Positions 24,548 through 34,911 of a stretch of 64,000 bases of DNA are shown here, piece after piece; positions within the stretch are counted from its first letter, which is position 1, and each line of letters starts with the position of its first letter. A program made the position numbers and the translations under genes. Below the pieces are notes generated by a model. It did not search any database. It saw only the letters and a list, made by a program, of their open reading frames with translations, and was not told the DNA's origin. Source of the stretch: Allomyces macrogynus ATCC 38327 (taxonomy: Eukaryota > Blastocladiomycota > Blastocladiomycetes > Blastocladiales > Blastocladiaceae); assembly GCA_000151295.1 (NCBI GenBank), contig GG745352.1:513056-577055 (forward strand), in the 5' to 3' direction.

Positions 24548-26960
24548 ATGTCTCCGCGCGACCCACCGCCCCAGGCCGGCAAGCCAGTCCCGAATGGCAG
24601 CGCCGCCGCAGGATCCGGCGGTGCTCAAGGAGCGGCCGGCGCGAACCCGGACCCGAGCGCGAGCGCGAACCCGAATGCTGGTCCGAACGTGCCGCCCGGC
24701 TCGCGTCTGGGCGCGCTGTGGAAGCGTCGCCCTGCGTTTCGCACGGTGGTCATCGGCTTCTCAGTCGCCTACTTCATTTCCTCATCGGTACTGCAATACA
24801 TGCAGCAGCTCCGCCGCGACCGCATGGCCGATGGCACGATCTTGCACTGGCGGTACTCGAACGGCTCGATTGTCGAGGACGCGCGCGAGCAGGGCGGGCT
24901 CTCTGGTTTCTTGCGCGCGCGACTCGCCGGGCAAGAAGAGACTCCCGTGACGCCCATTTCGCTGTACGACGCGATCCAGACGATTCGGCTCGGGAAAGAC
25001 GACAAGCGCGTGCGTGGGCTCGTGTGCCGGTTTGTCGATGATGGGGTGGCTGGCGCACCTTTGCAGTTTGCGCAGTTGCAAGAATTGCGAGACGCGGTCG
25101 AAGAGTTCAAGCTGGCCAAGGCCGACCAGTTTGGTGAACAGGCGGTCGTGCTCGCGTTTGCCGAAACGTTTGAGAACCAGAGCCAGTATTTCTTGGCCTC
25201 GGCATTTGATAAGATTATTGCCCAGCCGGCGTCGTCGTTGGGGCTGATTGGGATGAGCAGCGTGACGCCAGTACGCTGTTTGCTGTTTTCCCTGCGAAAG
25301 AGGAGCGATTGATATGCGACCACCACGACTGACATGACTCCCTTCCTCTCCTTGAACAGTTTTTCAAGCGCTTGCTCGATCGCGTCGGGATCACGGCGCA
25401 CGCTGAGACGCGCGAGGAGCACAAGTCGGTCCTGTCGCGGTTCACGCACGAGAAATTCCCTCCGCAGCAAAAAGAGGACCTGGTCACGCTTCTCGGCGAC
25501 CTCAACGACCAAATGCTCGAGTCGATTGCACACTCGCGCGTGAACCTGCGCCATACAGACGGCCGCTTGGCCACGTCCTTCCCGGACCGCGTCGCCGCCC
25601 TCAAGGATCTAGTTGCGCTCGGTCCACTGACGGGCACCGAGGCCGTGCAGTACGGGCTCGTCGATGGGCTCGGTTACCGCGACGACTTGACGGCGTACCT
25701 GATCCGGGTCCCGGCCAAGTCGATCGCGCATTATTTGCGCGTGCGTAAGACGGAAATTGCGATTGATCGGTTGAAGCAGGCGCAGGAGAAGGGCACGGTC
25801 CCGACGCGGCCTGTGACCGTGGCCATGGTATATGTGCTCGACCAGATTACGCGGCACGGTGCCAAGTATGCGGCGAGCCATGTCGCCCGCGCGTTGCGCG
25901 AGGCGGCGCTAGATCCGACGGTCGATGCGATTGTCCTGCGCGTGTCGTCGCCCGGTGGCGATGTGGTCGCGAGCGATACGTTGCACGGTGTGGTGCGCCG
26001 GATTCAAAAGACCACGGGCAAGCCCGTTGTCGCGTCGTACGCTGGCATGGTACGCGGCTCCCGCTCCACAGTTCGAAACGCCCTGCAGTGAACTGACCAC
26101 GCGGATCACAGAGCGCAAGCGGCGGGTACTACCTCTCCGCCTCGGCCGACGCGATCGTCGCGATGCCCGGGACCATCACCGGCTCGATCGGCGTCGCCGC
26201 GCTGCAGCCCTACATTTCGCCGGACTTGCTCGACAAGCTCGGCGTGACCATCGACGAAGTGCACTTTTCCAAGGCGACGCAAGTCAATTCGATCCTGCAC
26301 GACCGGCACGCTGACCCGCAAGCGCTCGCGCGATACCGTGCGGCCGTCGACGACATGTACGCACGATTCCTGACCATCGTCTCTGAGGGACGGCACATGC
26401 CGCTCGACGTGGTCAAACCGCTCGCGGGCGGTCGCGTCTACACGGGCCGTGCCGCGCACGCCGTCGGTCTCGTCGACGTGCTTGGCGGTGTCCACGACGC
26501 GGTGCACCTCGCTGCGCAGTTGGCGGTCAAGCGGCGCCCCGAACTGCGCGACCGGCAGGCGGAGCCGCGATTCGCGGCGGTCAAGCGCGACCTGGCCAAG
26601 AATATGCCGTGGAAGGAGCCCGAGGACGCGCCCGAGTCGCCAAAACACAAGGACGCCGACTTGCATGCTCATCCGGAACCGCACAAGGTTGTGGCCGCCG
26701 ACGCGAAACACGCGCACCCGACCGGCAAGTCGGTGGATCTGGTGGATTTACCGGAGTTACCCGAGGACGTGACGGTGCGCGTCAAGCAGTTCCCGCGGCA
26801 AAAGTCGTTCCAGGAGTTGCTTAAGGAGCAGCAGCTGAGCATGGATTTGGCCGATTTGTTTTGGCGTGGGTTGCGCACGCGGTTGGAGACGTGGGCGGGC
26901 GTGCAGGGTGCCGGGCCTCAAGTGCGTGTGGAGATGGATGCGGGCGAAGTGCAGTTTTGA
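24548..26960 (+). CDS. SppA-type signal peptide peptidase, S49 family, long form
   Basis: Exons 24548-25270, 25360-26049 and 26112-26960 give 753 residues. After a disordered Ala/Gly/Pro/Asn-rich N-terminus there is one membrane helix at about residues 68-85 (VVIGFSVAYFISSSVL). Two S49 domains follow, as in long bacterial and chloroplast SppA. The N-terminal domain ends with ENQSQYFLASAFDKIIAQP, whose Lys aligns with the general base of Escherichia coli SppA. The C-terminal domain has VLRVSSPGGDVVASD, KPVVASYAGM and then SASGGYYLSASAD, with the nucleophile Ser, followed by TGSIGV. Both halves of the Ser-Lys dyad are thus present. Relatives cleave remnant signal peptides or other membrane-embedded peptides. 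The 150-residue C-terminal extension is charged and unusual. No clear targeting signal shows which membrane it sits in. Confidence 0.88.
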
Positions 26961-27785
26961 GCAGGAGGAGTTTGTGGAGCGGATCGGGTGTCGTTTGCAG
27001 GACAAAATTCATTAGTTTGTGCTGCCAGGGATGTCACAACAGACTGTTGACTAGTCTTGTTGAGCTGCCTGTGTGATGTTTACTTCCCAATACTCCCCCT
27101 GGACTCGTGCTGATAGGCCTGATGGCCTTGTGCTAATCCATGAAGACCAGGAGTTCAAACCTCCATTCCTGTCGAAATACTTAGTAGCCCCAACGGTTTC
27201 CAAGACACTTTGCTGGGGCCGTCTTTCTGTACCATTTTTCTTATGCCGAGCTGACTGAAGAATGAAAATGAACCCAGCGAGCAGGCGCTGTAAGCTTGGG
27301 CAACGACATGGCAGCTTGATGAGGATGTTTGTGTTGCATGGACGACCTGCAGACCTTGCAACGCCAGGCTGCCTTCCCATGCCATGTAGGCCTGGGGCAA
27401 AGTGATATTCTCTGTAGCGTCGGAAGAGATGCACGTGCACAGTCTTCGCTTGGTGAGCTCAATTCCGCTTTGCCACAAGAATAAGTAATGTCGACTGGCC
27501 TTGTGTATTCGCCACTGAACGTCCTGCCTGCCATTTCACCATTTTATTTTTTTTTTTTTTTGCTCTCTTGGAGAAAATGAAGAGCGCTCTGAGTGATGGA
27601 ACATTGCCATCAAATCATCAAGCATGTCCTACAGTTGTTGTCACAAAGCACTAACCACAAGTCACAAGCAGGGGCCACAAAATGCTGGCCACAAAGTGAG
27701 CCCAGACCTAATGGAGAAGTGGGGAAGTCATTGCGAATGCAATTTGCATCAGACAGAGCGCCAATGGGAGTGGCATTGGCTCCGC
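26961..27785. other. Intergenic region with tRNA-like boxes and a T run
   Basis: No gene is evident. Around 27110-27170 there is a stretch resembling RNA polymerase III A and B boxes (AGGCCTGATGG, then GGAGTTCAAACCTCC about 36 bases later), but no acceptor or anticodon stem pairs, so it is not a functional tRNA. A run of about 15 T lies at 27547-27561. Confidence 0.4.
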
Positions 27786-28196
27786 TCAAGTGAATCTCCA
27801 TGATGGTAGATGGGGCAAGTTCAATGTGCTCCACGCCTCCCACTCCTCCAGTTCAGCGTCCCAGTCCGAGTTGTAAACATTGTACAACGACAGATGACGC
27901 AGTTCGTGCGACAGAATCCGTGTGAGCTCGGATGGAATCGAAGAGTGGATTGAAATGTTGGAGAGCAAGAGTGCAGTGAGCAGGCGGCAGCTGGTTTGTA
28001 AGACAGGATCATGGGAACGGCTCATACTCGTTGTTGTCAATTCGCAAATCAAGACCTTGGCACAGCGGCGGAATGGCAAATGAGTGCACGTCATGAAACA
28101 GCGTATGCACGCCGTACAGCTGCTCAAACTTTGCAGGCAACAACGTCCATTTATACGAACATGGTACGTCTTCAGACTAACGACCAACAAATGCAT
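27786..28196 (-). pseudogene. LRR-family relic, fragment 1
   Basis: On the minus strand the upper part reads LLPAKFEQLYGVHTLFHDV, then SFAIPPLCQGLDLRIDNNEYE. Lower down are LRR-like leucines (LLTALLLSNISIHSS, LRHLSLYNVYNS). A closely similar peptide occurs at 28442-28570, so the two are duplicated fragments. Frames are broken and no start is seen. Composition is AT-richer and CpG-poor compared with neighbouring genes. Confidence 0.6.
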
Positions 28197-28441
28197 GATG
28201 CTTGTTGTTCAGTGGAAGTACCAGGTACAGCGCATCGTACTCATTATCGCCTCTGACAAACGCAACAAACTGACTAATTGTGGTGCATGGCATCATGACT
28301 AGGTCTAACCTGGCCTCATGAGGGGATCCACACAAGCTCAGGTGGAATCAAGGAAATGAGCAAAATGTTGTAGTGCGACAGCGAAGTTAGCAACAACAGC
28401 AGCTGGTCAAGAGGCCCCACAAGAAGTCGTCTTCCTCCTCC

Positions 28442-28790
28442 TCATTTAGTAATTCGAGTCCACAGCAGAGTGGCGGAATGGCAATTGGCACCACACCATG
28501 ATCCAGAGTGTGTACACTCCATGCAGCATGTCAAACTGTGCTGGAAGGAACGTTTACTGGCGAGAAAACAAGGTCGCCTTGTCACAAACAAGCGCCCAAT
28601 GCTCATCACACAGCAGAAGAATAAGAAACAGTGCACCATACTGGTCATCATCACCAACAAACACGGCAAATTGACCAATCCAGGTGCTATGCATTTGAAC
28701 CAAGTCCGACCCAGGCTTGTCAGCATCTCGTGTGGGCCACAGTTTGCCAGTGGGCTTGTTCCAGCCTTGATTGTAGTGGACAGCAACTCA
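28442..28790 (-). pseudogene. LRR-family relic, fragment 2 (duplicate of fragment 1)
   Basis: The minus strand reads FLPAQFDMLHGVYTL and, after a frameshift at about 28505, DHGVVPIAIPPLCCGLELLNE. This parallels fragment 1 (LLPAKFEQLYGVHTL, AIPPLCQGLDLR). The frameshift and lack of an extended frame mark it as dead. It is CpG-poor like its surroundings. Confidence 0.6.
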
Positions 28791-29088
28791 AAGACAGGAT
28801 CAAATACACGCCAACCTGGACGAATGAGGCAAAACGGTACAATACTTCACAGCACTTGACCAACTTGACATGAACTGAATTTGGTGCTGGAAGGTCTTGC
28901 ATGAGCGGTTTCGCCATTTCTTGATTTGCCAAGGAAATGGATGCATTGTGTGTGCGACACAACATGCGCACTTCACCACAAAAACAAACAATGTGAATAG
29001 CGCAACCAAAATCTCACAGTAATAAGAACGTCTGACATGACGATGTCCTCATCATGCACAATCCACCCCTGCTTCCCCACTGTTTCTG

Positions 29089-29755
29089 TTATTCATTCAA
29101 CTTGGCATGAGCCAAAGACGATTTCTCCAAACACAGCATGTTCAAAACCTCATCAGTCTTCAAGTGTAGGCGCATATGCAACAACATATTGGCAATCTCG
29201 ACCAATCTGTCTGGTTCCAGGGATGCAGAGATCAAATGGATGACAGCCAAATTGGGCCTGTCCACACCATGCTGATACATGGCATGCAGACCAGTCTGAA
29301 GCTTGCCTGCACTCAAAGAAACATACTGTGTCCAAATCACATGTAACGTTGCTGGAAATTGCTGTAGGAGCACTGCCAGACAGGTGCCATTCATCATCCT
29401 CATCACTTTGAGCTGCTTGAGTTTTGGGAGAGGCGCCATGGTGGTAACTGTGGTTGGGTCCACACCACCAGCAATACCAAGAGTATGATGCATGATTGGC
29501 AGCACGGCCAAGACAGAGGTCACAGCTGTGGTAGCCATCCCATTGTGGCAGACACCACAGTCTAATGATTCAAGGCAGGTCAACTGCTGAAGCCAGGAAG
29601 CAAGAGATTCAAGGTCAGATCCAACAAGAATATCCATCATGTCCAGTGAGACCAGGTGGTGGACAGGTGGCTGCTTGATAATCGATATCAGCCCATGCAT
29701 TGCTTCAAAAGTCATGGAGACGCGGAAATGCTGCAACGCTGTTGGTAGCACTTAA
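29089..29755 (-). pseudogene. LRR-family relic, fragment 3
   Basis: An open frame of 220 codons reads as leucine-rich repeats. The stretch HHLVSLDMMDILVGSDLESLASWLQQLTCLESLD corresponds to the intact paralogue at 47981-49507, which has QLVSLDLSHNGQ, then LHLLAHWLQRTTRLELL. It lacks the F-box-like N-terminus, and the frame starts with the LRR part, so it is a truncated copy. The DNA has only about 6 CpG in 29401-29760, against about 14 in a single 60-base line of the cyclin gene. Confidence 0.65.
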
Positions 29756-30960
29756 GCCAGCGCCTAGTCACAATGGCAGCTGACGGCAAACCAGCAAGCA
29801 TCACGCGTGTGTGACTCAATCGAACTGCCGTGCCGATCCGCCGGCCGGTCGTCGTCAAGCGTCGCAACCGTTCCCCACGTGCATCTGCTTCTTGCCGGCA
29901 GGTGTCTGCCGGCGTTGGCTTGTCCCGGTGGTTGGTAGCCAAGTGTGCCGAGCGGAAATCGGAAAGCCGAGCGCACGCTCGAGCGGCTGTCTTTGCCAGG
30001 AAGGCGCGGACAGAAAGACGCGGCAACACTGGTGAAGGGCAGCAGCTGGTGGAAGCGCGAGCCAAACGGCGGCCTGCGTTGTGTAGTGGCATCTCGCCCC
30101 TGTACGCAGGGTCAGTCCGTCTCAGCCCGGAGCACCGCCATGTCGCGGCGGGAGAGGTTCCAGCGCGACGGCGTGCGCGGCCGCGACCGTGCGGATGCAG
30201 GTGGTCACGTCGTCACGTCGTGGCCCAGGCGGGACGGGACGGCTGTGGGTGCTGCGGTGCAGCAAGCGGTGGGCGGCGCCGACGTGGGCGCTCTTTCGTG
30301 GCCGGCCAACCCATCAAATAGGGGACACACCCACAAGCACGGGCCACGCTGCCTGCCCCGCCTGCCTGCCCCGCGCACTCCCACTCCCTGCGCTCCCCAT
30401 CCGTCCTCGTCGCCAGCACACTCGACACGACCCGACGACGACGAGCTGCACCCGGATCAAGTCGACGCGGTCCACGGCCCCCCGCATTTACGCGCCCGTG
30501 ATCTAACGGCCACCACCACGACCGGCCGCATCGAGCAGTTGCACTCGTCGTTCCAGCATCCGATCCGTCACGCCGCGCCGCCAGAGGAGCGCAAAGTCGC
30601 GCACAAGCAGCAGCTTCTTCCACAGCGCCTGTGCTGTCTGGGAGGCGAGCGGCGCCGGCTCTATTCCTCGAGTTGCTCTGGTTGCGAGGTTGTCGCTTTC
30701 GGCGTGCGACGGTGACGCCCAGCGGCGCCGTGCGCGTTCCCACTTCCCAGGCTCGCCCTGCACACGCCCACGGTCGTGCCGCGCACCGCGTCGTGGTGCC
30801 CGGGCCTTTTGCTGGTGGGCGCCAACGCCGGCAGCACCAACGAAAACGCTCTTATAGCGGTCGCCAGCGAGCTCGCTCCTCGTGGTGGACCCAGCGTGAC
30901 TTAGCTCGACACCGCACGCACCTTGCCCCCACTCTCTCTCGTCCCCGATCACGACCAACC
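29756..30960. other. GC-rich upstream region of the cyclin gene
   Basis: No recognisable gene. Composition changes abruptly from the CpG-poor relics to CpG-rich sequence near 29760. A perfect 8-base inverted repeat with a 4-base loop (GCCGGCAG GTGT CTGCCGGC) lies at 29894-29913. ORFs up to 150 codons overlap on both strands without motifs, as expected at this GC content. Confidence 0.5.
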
Positions 30961-33591
30961 ATGGAGCACCTCGACACGATCCCCGCCGACGTCCTGACCG
31001 CGCGGCTCGCGACCCTGCTCGACCGGCTCATTGCCGCTGCCGACCGCGCCGCCGCGGCCGCGGCGCAAGTCCCGTCGCCGCCCTCGAGCGGCAGGTCCAT
31101 CCCGGCCCTGCGGCGGACTCGCTCGGCTGCTGTCATCACCACCACCACCTCGTCCAAGTCGGTCACGACCACCTCGCCATTCCACGCCAAGACGGTCCCG
31201 CCGATCGCGCTGCGCGCCTACCTCGCGCGGATGGCGCGGTACGCGCCGTGCCCAAACGTCGTCTTTGTCGCCGTGCTCGTCTACCTCGACCGCGTCGCTG
31301 CCGCACGCACGCGGCCTGTCGCGCTCGTTGCGGCGACCGCGCACCGGCTCGCGCTCACGGCGGTCGTCGTCGCGACCAAGTTCTGGTCGGATGTGTTTTA
31401 TACGAACGCGCATTATGCGAAAGTCGGTGGCGTGCCCACGGCCGAACTGAACCGGCTCGAAATGGAGTTTCTGTTTCGTGCCGGGTTTGAGCTCGCAATC
31501 GACCAGAGGGATTTGGACGAAGTGGCCGCGCACCTGCTGTTTGACGAGCCCGTGGAAGTCGGGCAGTTTGCAGCCGCGATCCCGGCTACGGTAAGACCTA
31601 CCGCGCAAATGTCGTGGACGAGCGCCAACGAGAGCGACACCGGATCGGCCGGAGCGGCCGGCGCCTATGTGAGCCCGCACCGCAGCCCGCCCGACGCGGC
31701 CGCCTACCACGCGTCGCAAGAATCGACGGCAAGTTTCCGCGGGTACACGACTGCGTGGCCGCACCCCTGTGCCGCGTACGCACCCGTGCCACCCGCGCCC
31801 ACGGCCGCCACCGAGTCGTCGACCCCGCACCGCGCCTACCTGCCGGTCTCGGCGCCGCAGTGGATCGACTCGGCCCCGTCCAGGTCCGGCTCACACATGC
31901 GGTGTGACTCGGCACTTGGGTATGGGCTCGAGTTTGGCGCGAGTCCCGCGCCAGAGATTGTAGTGAAGCGTGAACGCAGCGGCTCGCTGGGCGAACCGCT
32001 CGCGATTGCCGGCACGCTCGCGACACGCGGCGGATCGATTGCCGCTGCCGCTGCCGCTGCAGCCGTGACGAATGGGGCGGGCCGCCCGTGGCCGTCGCCG
32101 CCCGACGCGGTGCCGCGCGGTGCCGCTGCAGCTACTGCTGGTGGCGCGACCCGCGACGAGGCCGTGCTGATCGGTATGCCCTATGCGGCACCACCGGCGG
32201 TCGCGGTCCACAGCACCGAGCCTTGCCAGTTCCCGTCGCACCCACGGCCGTCCGTCGAGAACGACGGCGACGACCAAGGCGAGCGGCTCCCGATGCCGCT
32301 GCCAACGCTCCCACGCGCTCCACGAGGCGCCGCAGTCCACACGCCCGTGGGCCCATCACGCCTGCCGTCGATGCTATCGCTCGCGACCGCTGTCACGCGG
32401 TCGCCGTCCCCGGCCCGCAGGATCGGACACGACTACGCGTCGCTTGCGTGCTCGTCCTTGGACCGCCGGCAGTCAGCGCCGGTCCTGCGACGTGTCGCGT
32501 CGGCCGCCGTCGTCGCGCCCCCACTCGCATCGCCCGTGCGGATGGGGCCGGGAGGTGGGCGCGCGGCGAGTGTCGTGAGTACGCCGAGTCCGCACCGCGC
32601 GACGACGAGCGGTGGTGGAGTGGGGAAGGTCGGGACGGTCGCGGGGCGTGGAGGGTACCCGTACCCGTCAGCGTCGGCGGGGATGGGGCGCGACCAGGGC
32701 CATGGTCGGCACCAGGCGCCGCACACGCAACACCAGCAGTATACGACGGCGCCGTTCTACCCGTCGGTGACGCACCAGCAGCAGTATGCACCGGCCGGTG
32801 CGCTGCCGTCGCACCACCAGTACACGGGCCACGCCGTGCCCGGTCCCGCGCCGCCGTCGTCGGCGCACAGCCACCACCACCACCACCACCACCACGTGTC
32901 TTACACGGCGTCGTCGGCGAGCCAGTACGCGCATTACCCGACGGCACAAACCCCGCAGTACCCGTCGACCTCGGCGGCGGCGCGCACGCCGCAGTACGCG
33001 TCGGTACCCTACCCGACATCGGCCGCGCAAACCCCGCAGTACCCGACCTCCTCGTCCTCGTCGACCGCCGCGACCCCGCACGTGCACCCACCTTCGCACC
33101 CACGCATGGCGATCCCTCCCCCCTCTCGGATCGCAACGCACGCGCCACCCTCGTCCTCGATCCCCGTCCTCGCGCCCCTCCGGCCGGACTCGGCGTCCTC
33201 GTCCTCCACCCTCAACCACCACAACCCGACCCCGCCGCCGACGCAGCCGCTGGCGCACTGGACCCCGTCGCGCCGTGGGTCGCTCGTGGCCGAATTACCG
33301 CCGGTGACCGTCCTGCACGCACCGCCGCGCACCGTCTCGAAACGCACGTCCGCGCAGGTCCTGCGCCCGGCCGCGCCGGGCGAGTCACCACTGCGCCGGC
33401 GCGCGTCGGTCGCGCACTTGGGCGCGGCGTACCACGCGGAACGCACGGATCCGAAACAGTATGCGTACCGCGCGCAGCAGACGGCACATGCGGCGGCGCA
33501 GCAGCACGTGCAGCAGCAGGGGCAGAGCCAGGGAGGGCAGCAGCGGATCGGGCCGTATGGCGCGGTGTCGTCGCTGATGCTCGTCGGGTGA
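30961..33591 (+). CDS. PHO80/Pcl-like cyclin with long low-complexity tail
   Basis: An uninterrupted frame of 876 residues starts at the ATG at 30961. The frame extends further upstream, but that part has no family support. Residues about 80-180 match the single cyclin box of the fungal PHO80/Pcl family: PIALRAYLARMARYAPCP, VFVAVLVYLDRV, TAHRLALTAVVVATKFWSDVFYTNAHYAKVGGV, then LNRLEMEFLFRAGFEL. These cyclins partner Pho85-type kinases in phosphate, glycogen and cell-cycle control. The remaining 680 residues are Ser/Pro/Ala/Gln/Tyr-rich, with a run of eight or nine His at about 32873-32895 and repeated TPQYP units at 32950-33050. That tail is far longer than in yeast PHO80 and is presumably disordered and regulatory. 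A possible GTAAGA donor at about 31590 was considered, but no acceptor improves the model. Confidence 0.88.
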   Translation: MEHLDTIPADVLTARLATLLDRLIAAADRAAAAAAQVPSPPSSGRSIPALRRTRSAAVITTTTSSKSVTTTSPFHAKTVPPIALRAYLARMARYAPCPNVVFVAVLVYLDRVAAARTRPVALVAATAHRLALTAVVVATKFWSDVFYTNAHYAKVGGVPTAELNRLEMEFLFRAGFELAIDQRDLDEVAAHLLFDEPVEVGQFAAAIPATVRPTAQMSWTSANESDTGSAGAAGAYVSPHRSPPDAAAYHASQESTASFRGYTTAWPHPCAAYAPVPPAPTAATESSTPHRAYLPVSAPQWIDSAPSRSGSHMRCDSALGYGLEFGASPAPEIVVKRERSGSLGEPLAIAGTLATRGGSIAAAAAAAAVTNGAGRPWPSPPDAVPRGAAAATAGGATRDEAVLIGMPYAAPPAVAVHSTEPCQFPSHPRPSVENDGDDQGERLPMPLPTLPRAPRGAAVHTPVGPSRLPSMLSLATAVTRSPSPARRIGHDYASLACSSLDRRQSAPVLRRVASAAVVAPPLASPVRMGPGGGRAASVVSTPSPHRATTSGGGVGKVGTVAGRGGYPYPSASAGMGRDQGHGRHQAPHTQHQQYTTAPFYPSVTHQQQYAPAGALPSHHQYTGHAVPGPAPPSSAHSHHHHHHHHVSYTASSASQYAHYPTAQTPQYPSTSAAARTPQYASVPYPTSAAQTPQYPTSSSSSTAATPHVHPPSHPRMAIPPPSRIATHAPPSSSIPVLAPLRPDSASSSSTLNHHNPTPPPTQPLAHWTPSRRGSLVAELPPVTVLHAPPRTVSKRTSAQVLRPAAPGESPLRRRASVAHLGAAYHAERTDPKQYAYRAQQTAHAAAQQHVQQQGQSQGGQQRIGPYGAVSSLMLVG

Positions 33592-33627
33592 GGAAGGAAG
33601 GCTGATTTTGAGTTGAGCGAAATTCGG

Positions 33628-33630
<3 letters not shown>

Positions 33631-33683
<53 letters not shown>
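33631..33683 (+). repeat. (GAT)n trinucleotide microsatellite
   Basis: About 17-18 uninterrupted GAT units lie just 3' of the cyclin stop codon, probably in its 3' untranslated region. Antisense ORFs through it read as Ser or Ile runs and are not genes. Confidence 0.95.
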
Positions 33684-33930
33684 GCGAGCGCGCCCCCACC
33701 CACCGGCGCGTGTGTTCTGTGCTGACGCTCGCCGCAGGTGTCCCCAGGGTCATTTTTCGAAGTTTTGGTTTGCGCATGTTGTTTCGTTTGCATGCTCGTT
33801 TGGTTGCGTTTGTTGGTTGCCGTGCTGCTTTGGTGTTTTCGTGTTGATTGTTTGCCCACCCAGCATCCCAGGGTCGCGGCGCGGTCGCGCTGCCATTGCG
33901 CGACTGCGCGTGCGGCCCAAGAATCGATTA

Positions 33931-33946
33931 CCCCCCCCCCCCCCCC
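33931..33946 (+). repeat. Poly-C run
   Basis: Sixteen consecutive C residues occur in the non-coding interval after the cyclin gene. The rest of 33592-34231 holds no recognisable gene. Confidence 0.9.
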
Positions 33947-34231
33947 TCGTATTGCCCATGATTATGTCGCTCGCTCCTGCGCGCGCGGACGAGCGTTGGT
34001 CGAGTGTTTGCTTTGCTCGCTTCACCCGGGTTGTCTGTTAGCCATGCCCATCACATCCACAAAGCTTCACGCCGACGATCTTGCTTTGATTTGGTCCGAA
34101 TGACAGACTCGGGACGGACGATCTGGCTCGCTCATGCGCCAGATTCCGCCGGGTGGGTGTGTGGGACTTGGCCCGTTTTCCTGCACCGTGTAGACACCAC
34201 GAAGAGGGTCAATCAAGACGGGCAGTAGCGT

Positions 34232-34911
34232 TTATTTGCGGTTGGCGTGCGTTGCTCCCGCCCCTTGGTCTTCGACACTCGCTGATGTGGTTGTCGGTGC
34301 TGCAATGAACGCCCGAAGATCGTCACGCGGTGGAAGAATCAAGTAAAGCTGCACATTTTCGTCAGCGTCCTCCTCGGCGGCCTCATCGGCATTGTCGCCA
34401 TCCCCCTGGTACTCTACACCATGGCCAATATGCCCATTCCTGTCGTTTTCATCATTCTCGACGGTCTCGTCATTGCTGTCGCTGTTTTTGTCGCCGTGAT
34501 CATCACTATCCTCCTCTTCGTCGCGTCGCCTTCATCTTGGGCAACTTCGGCAAGCACAGCAAACTGGCCAATGGAGCTGACCAGAATTGCGACGGAATCC
34601 GATGCTGCCGCGTCTGGATCATAGGGCAACGTTACAATAAGTTCCTCGCTGGATAGTTCAGCGCGGATTGCAACTTGAAGGCATGGCGCAAAGAGAGATG
34701 GTGCAGCAAGAACGAGGCGAGCGACGTCTGCGCGCCAGCTGCCAGGATCGGGTCTAGAGGCACTGATAAACTTGGCGATGCGGGCAACAATGTCGTAAGG
34801 CAGTCGGTCAAGCGTCATCGGCGCGCACGCTCTGGTTTGCAGCAAGTCGCTTGCAGCCATTTGGTAGACTTGGTTTGGGGTGACTGTGGACTGAAGAGCG
34901 TTACAACTCAC
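34232..34911 (-). pseudogene. F-box-like N-terminal fragment with frameshifted acidic tail
   Basis: The minus strand starts near 34818 with MTLDRLPYDIVARIAKFI, an F-box-like opening also found in the intact LRR gene at 47981 (LDDLPFEIVATICRQAL). It continues VARLVLAAPSLFAPCLQVAIRAEL, again parallel to that gene (LVQLARVAPNCYMPALRAVVRH). At about 34530 the natural reading moves to another frame and gives an Asp/Glu/Asn-rich segment, then VQLYLILPPRDDLRAFIA, to a TAA at 34232-34234. No intron with normal ends restores the frame. The LRR part is missing. It is either a frameshifted relic or a short gene with one assembly error. Confidence 0.5.

Noticed and set aside
27105..27175. Functional tRNA gene
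   Set aside because: Acceptor and anticodon stems do not pair; kept only as a weak tRNA-like finding.
31590..31700. GTAAGA splice donor inside the cyclin gene
   Set aside because: No acceptor nearby gives a better product, and the frame is open throughout.
32088..33605. 505-codon plus-strand ORF in a second frame
   Set aside because: It lies wholly inside the cyclin tail and is Arg/Ala/Pro-rich with no motif; only the cyclin frame includes the cyclin box.
33212..33859. Minus-strand ORFs with long Ile or Ser runs
   Set aside because: The runs are translation of the (GAT)n microsatellite.
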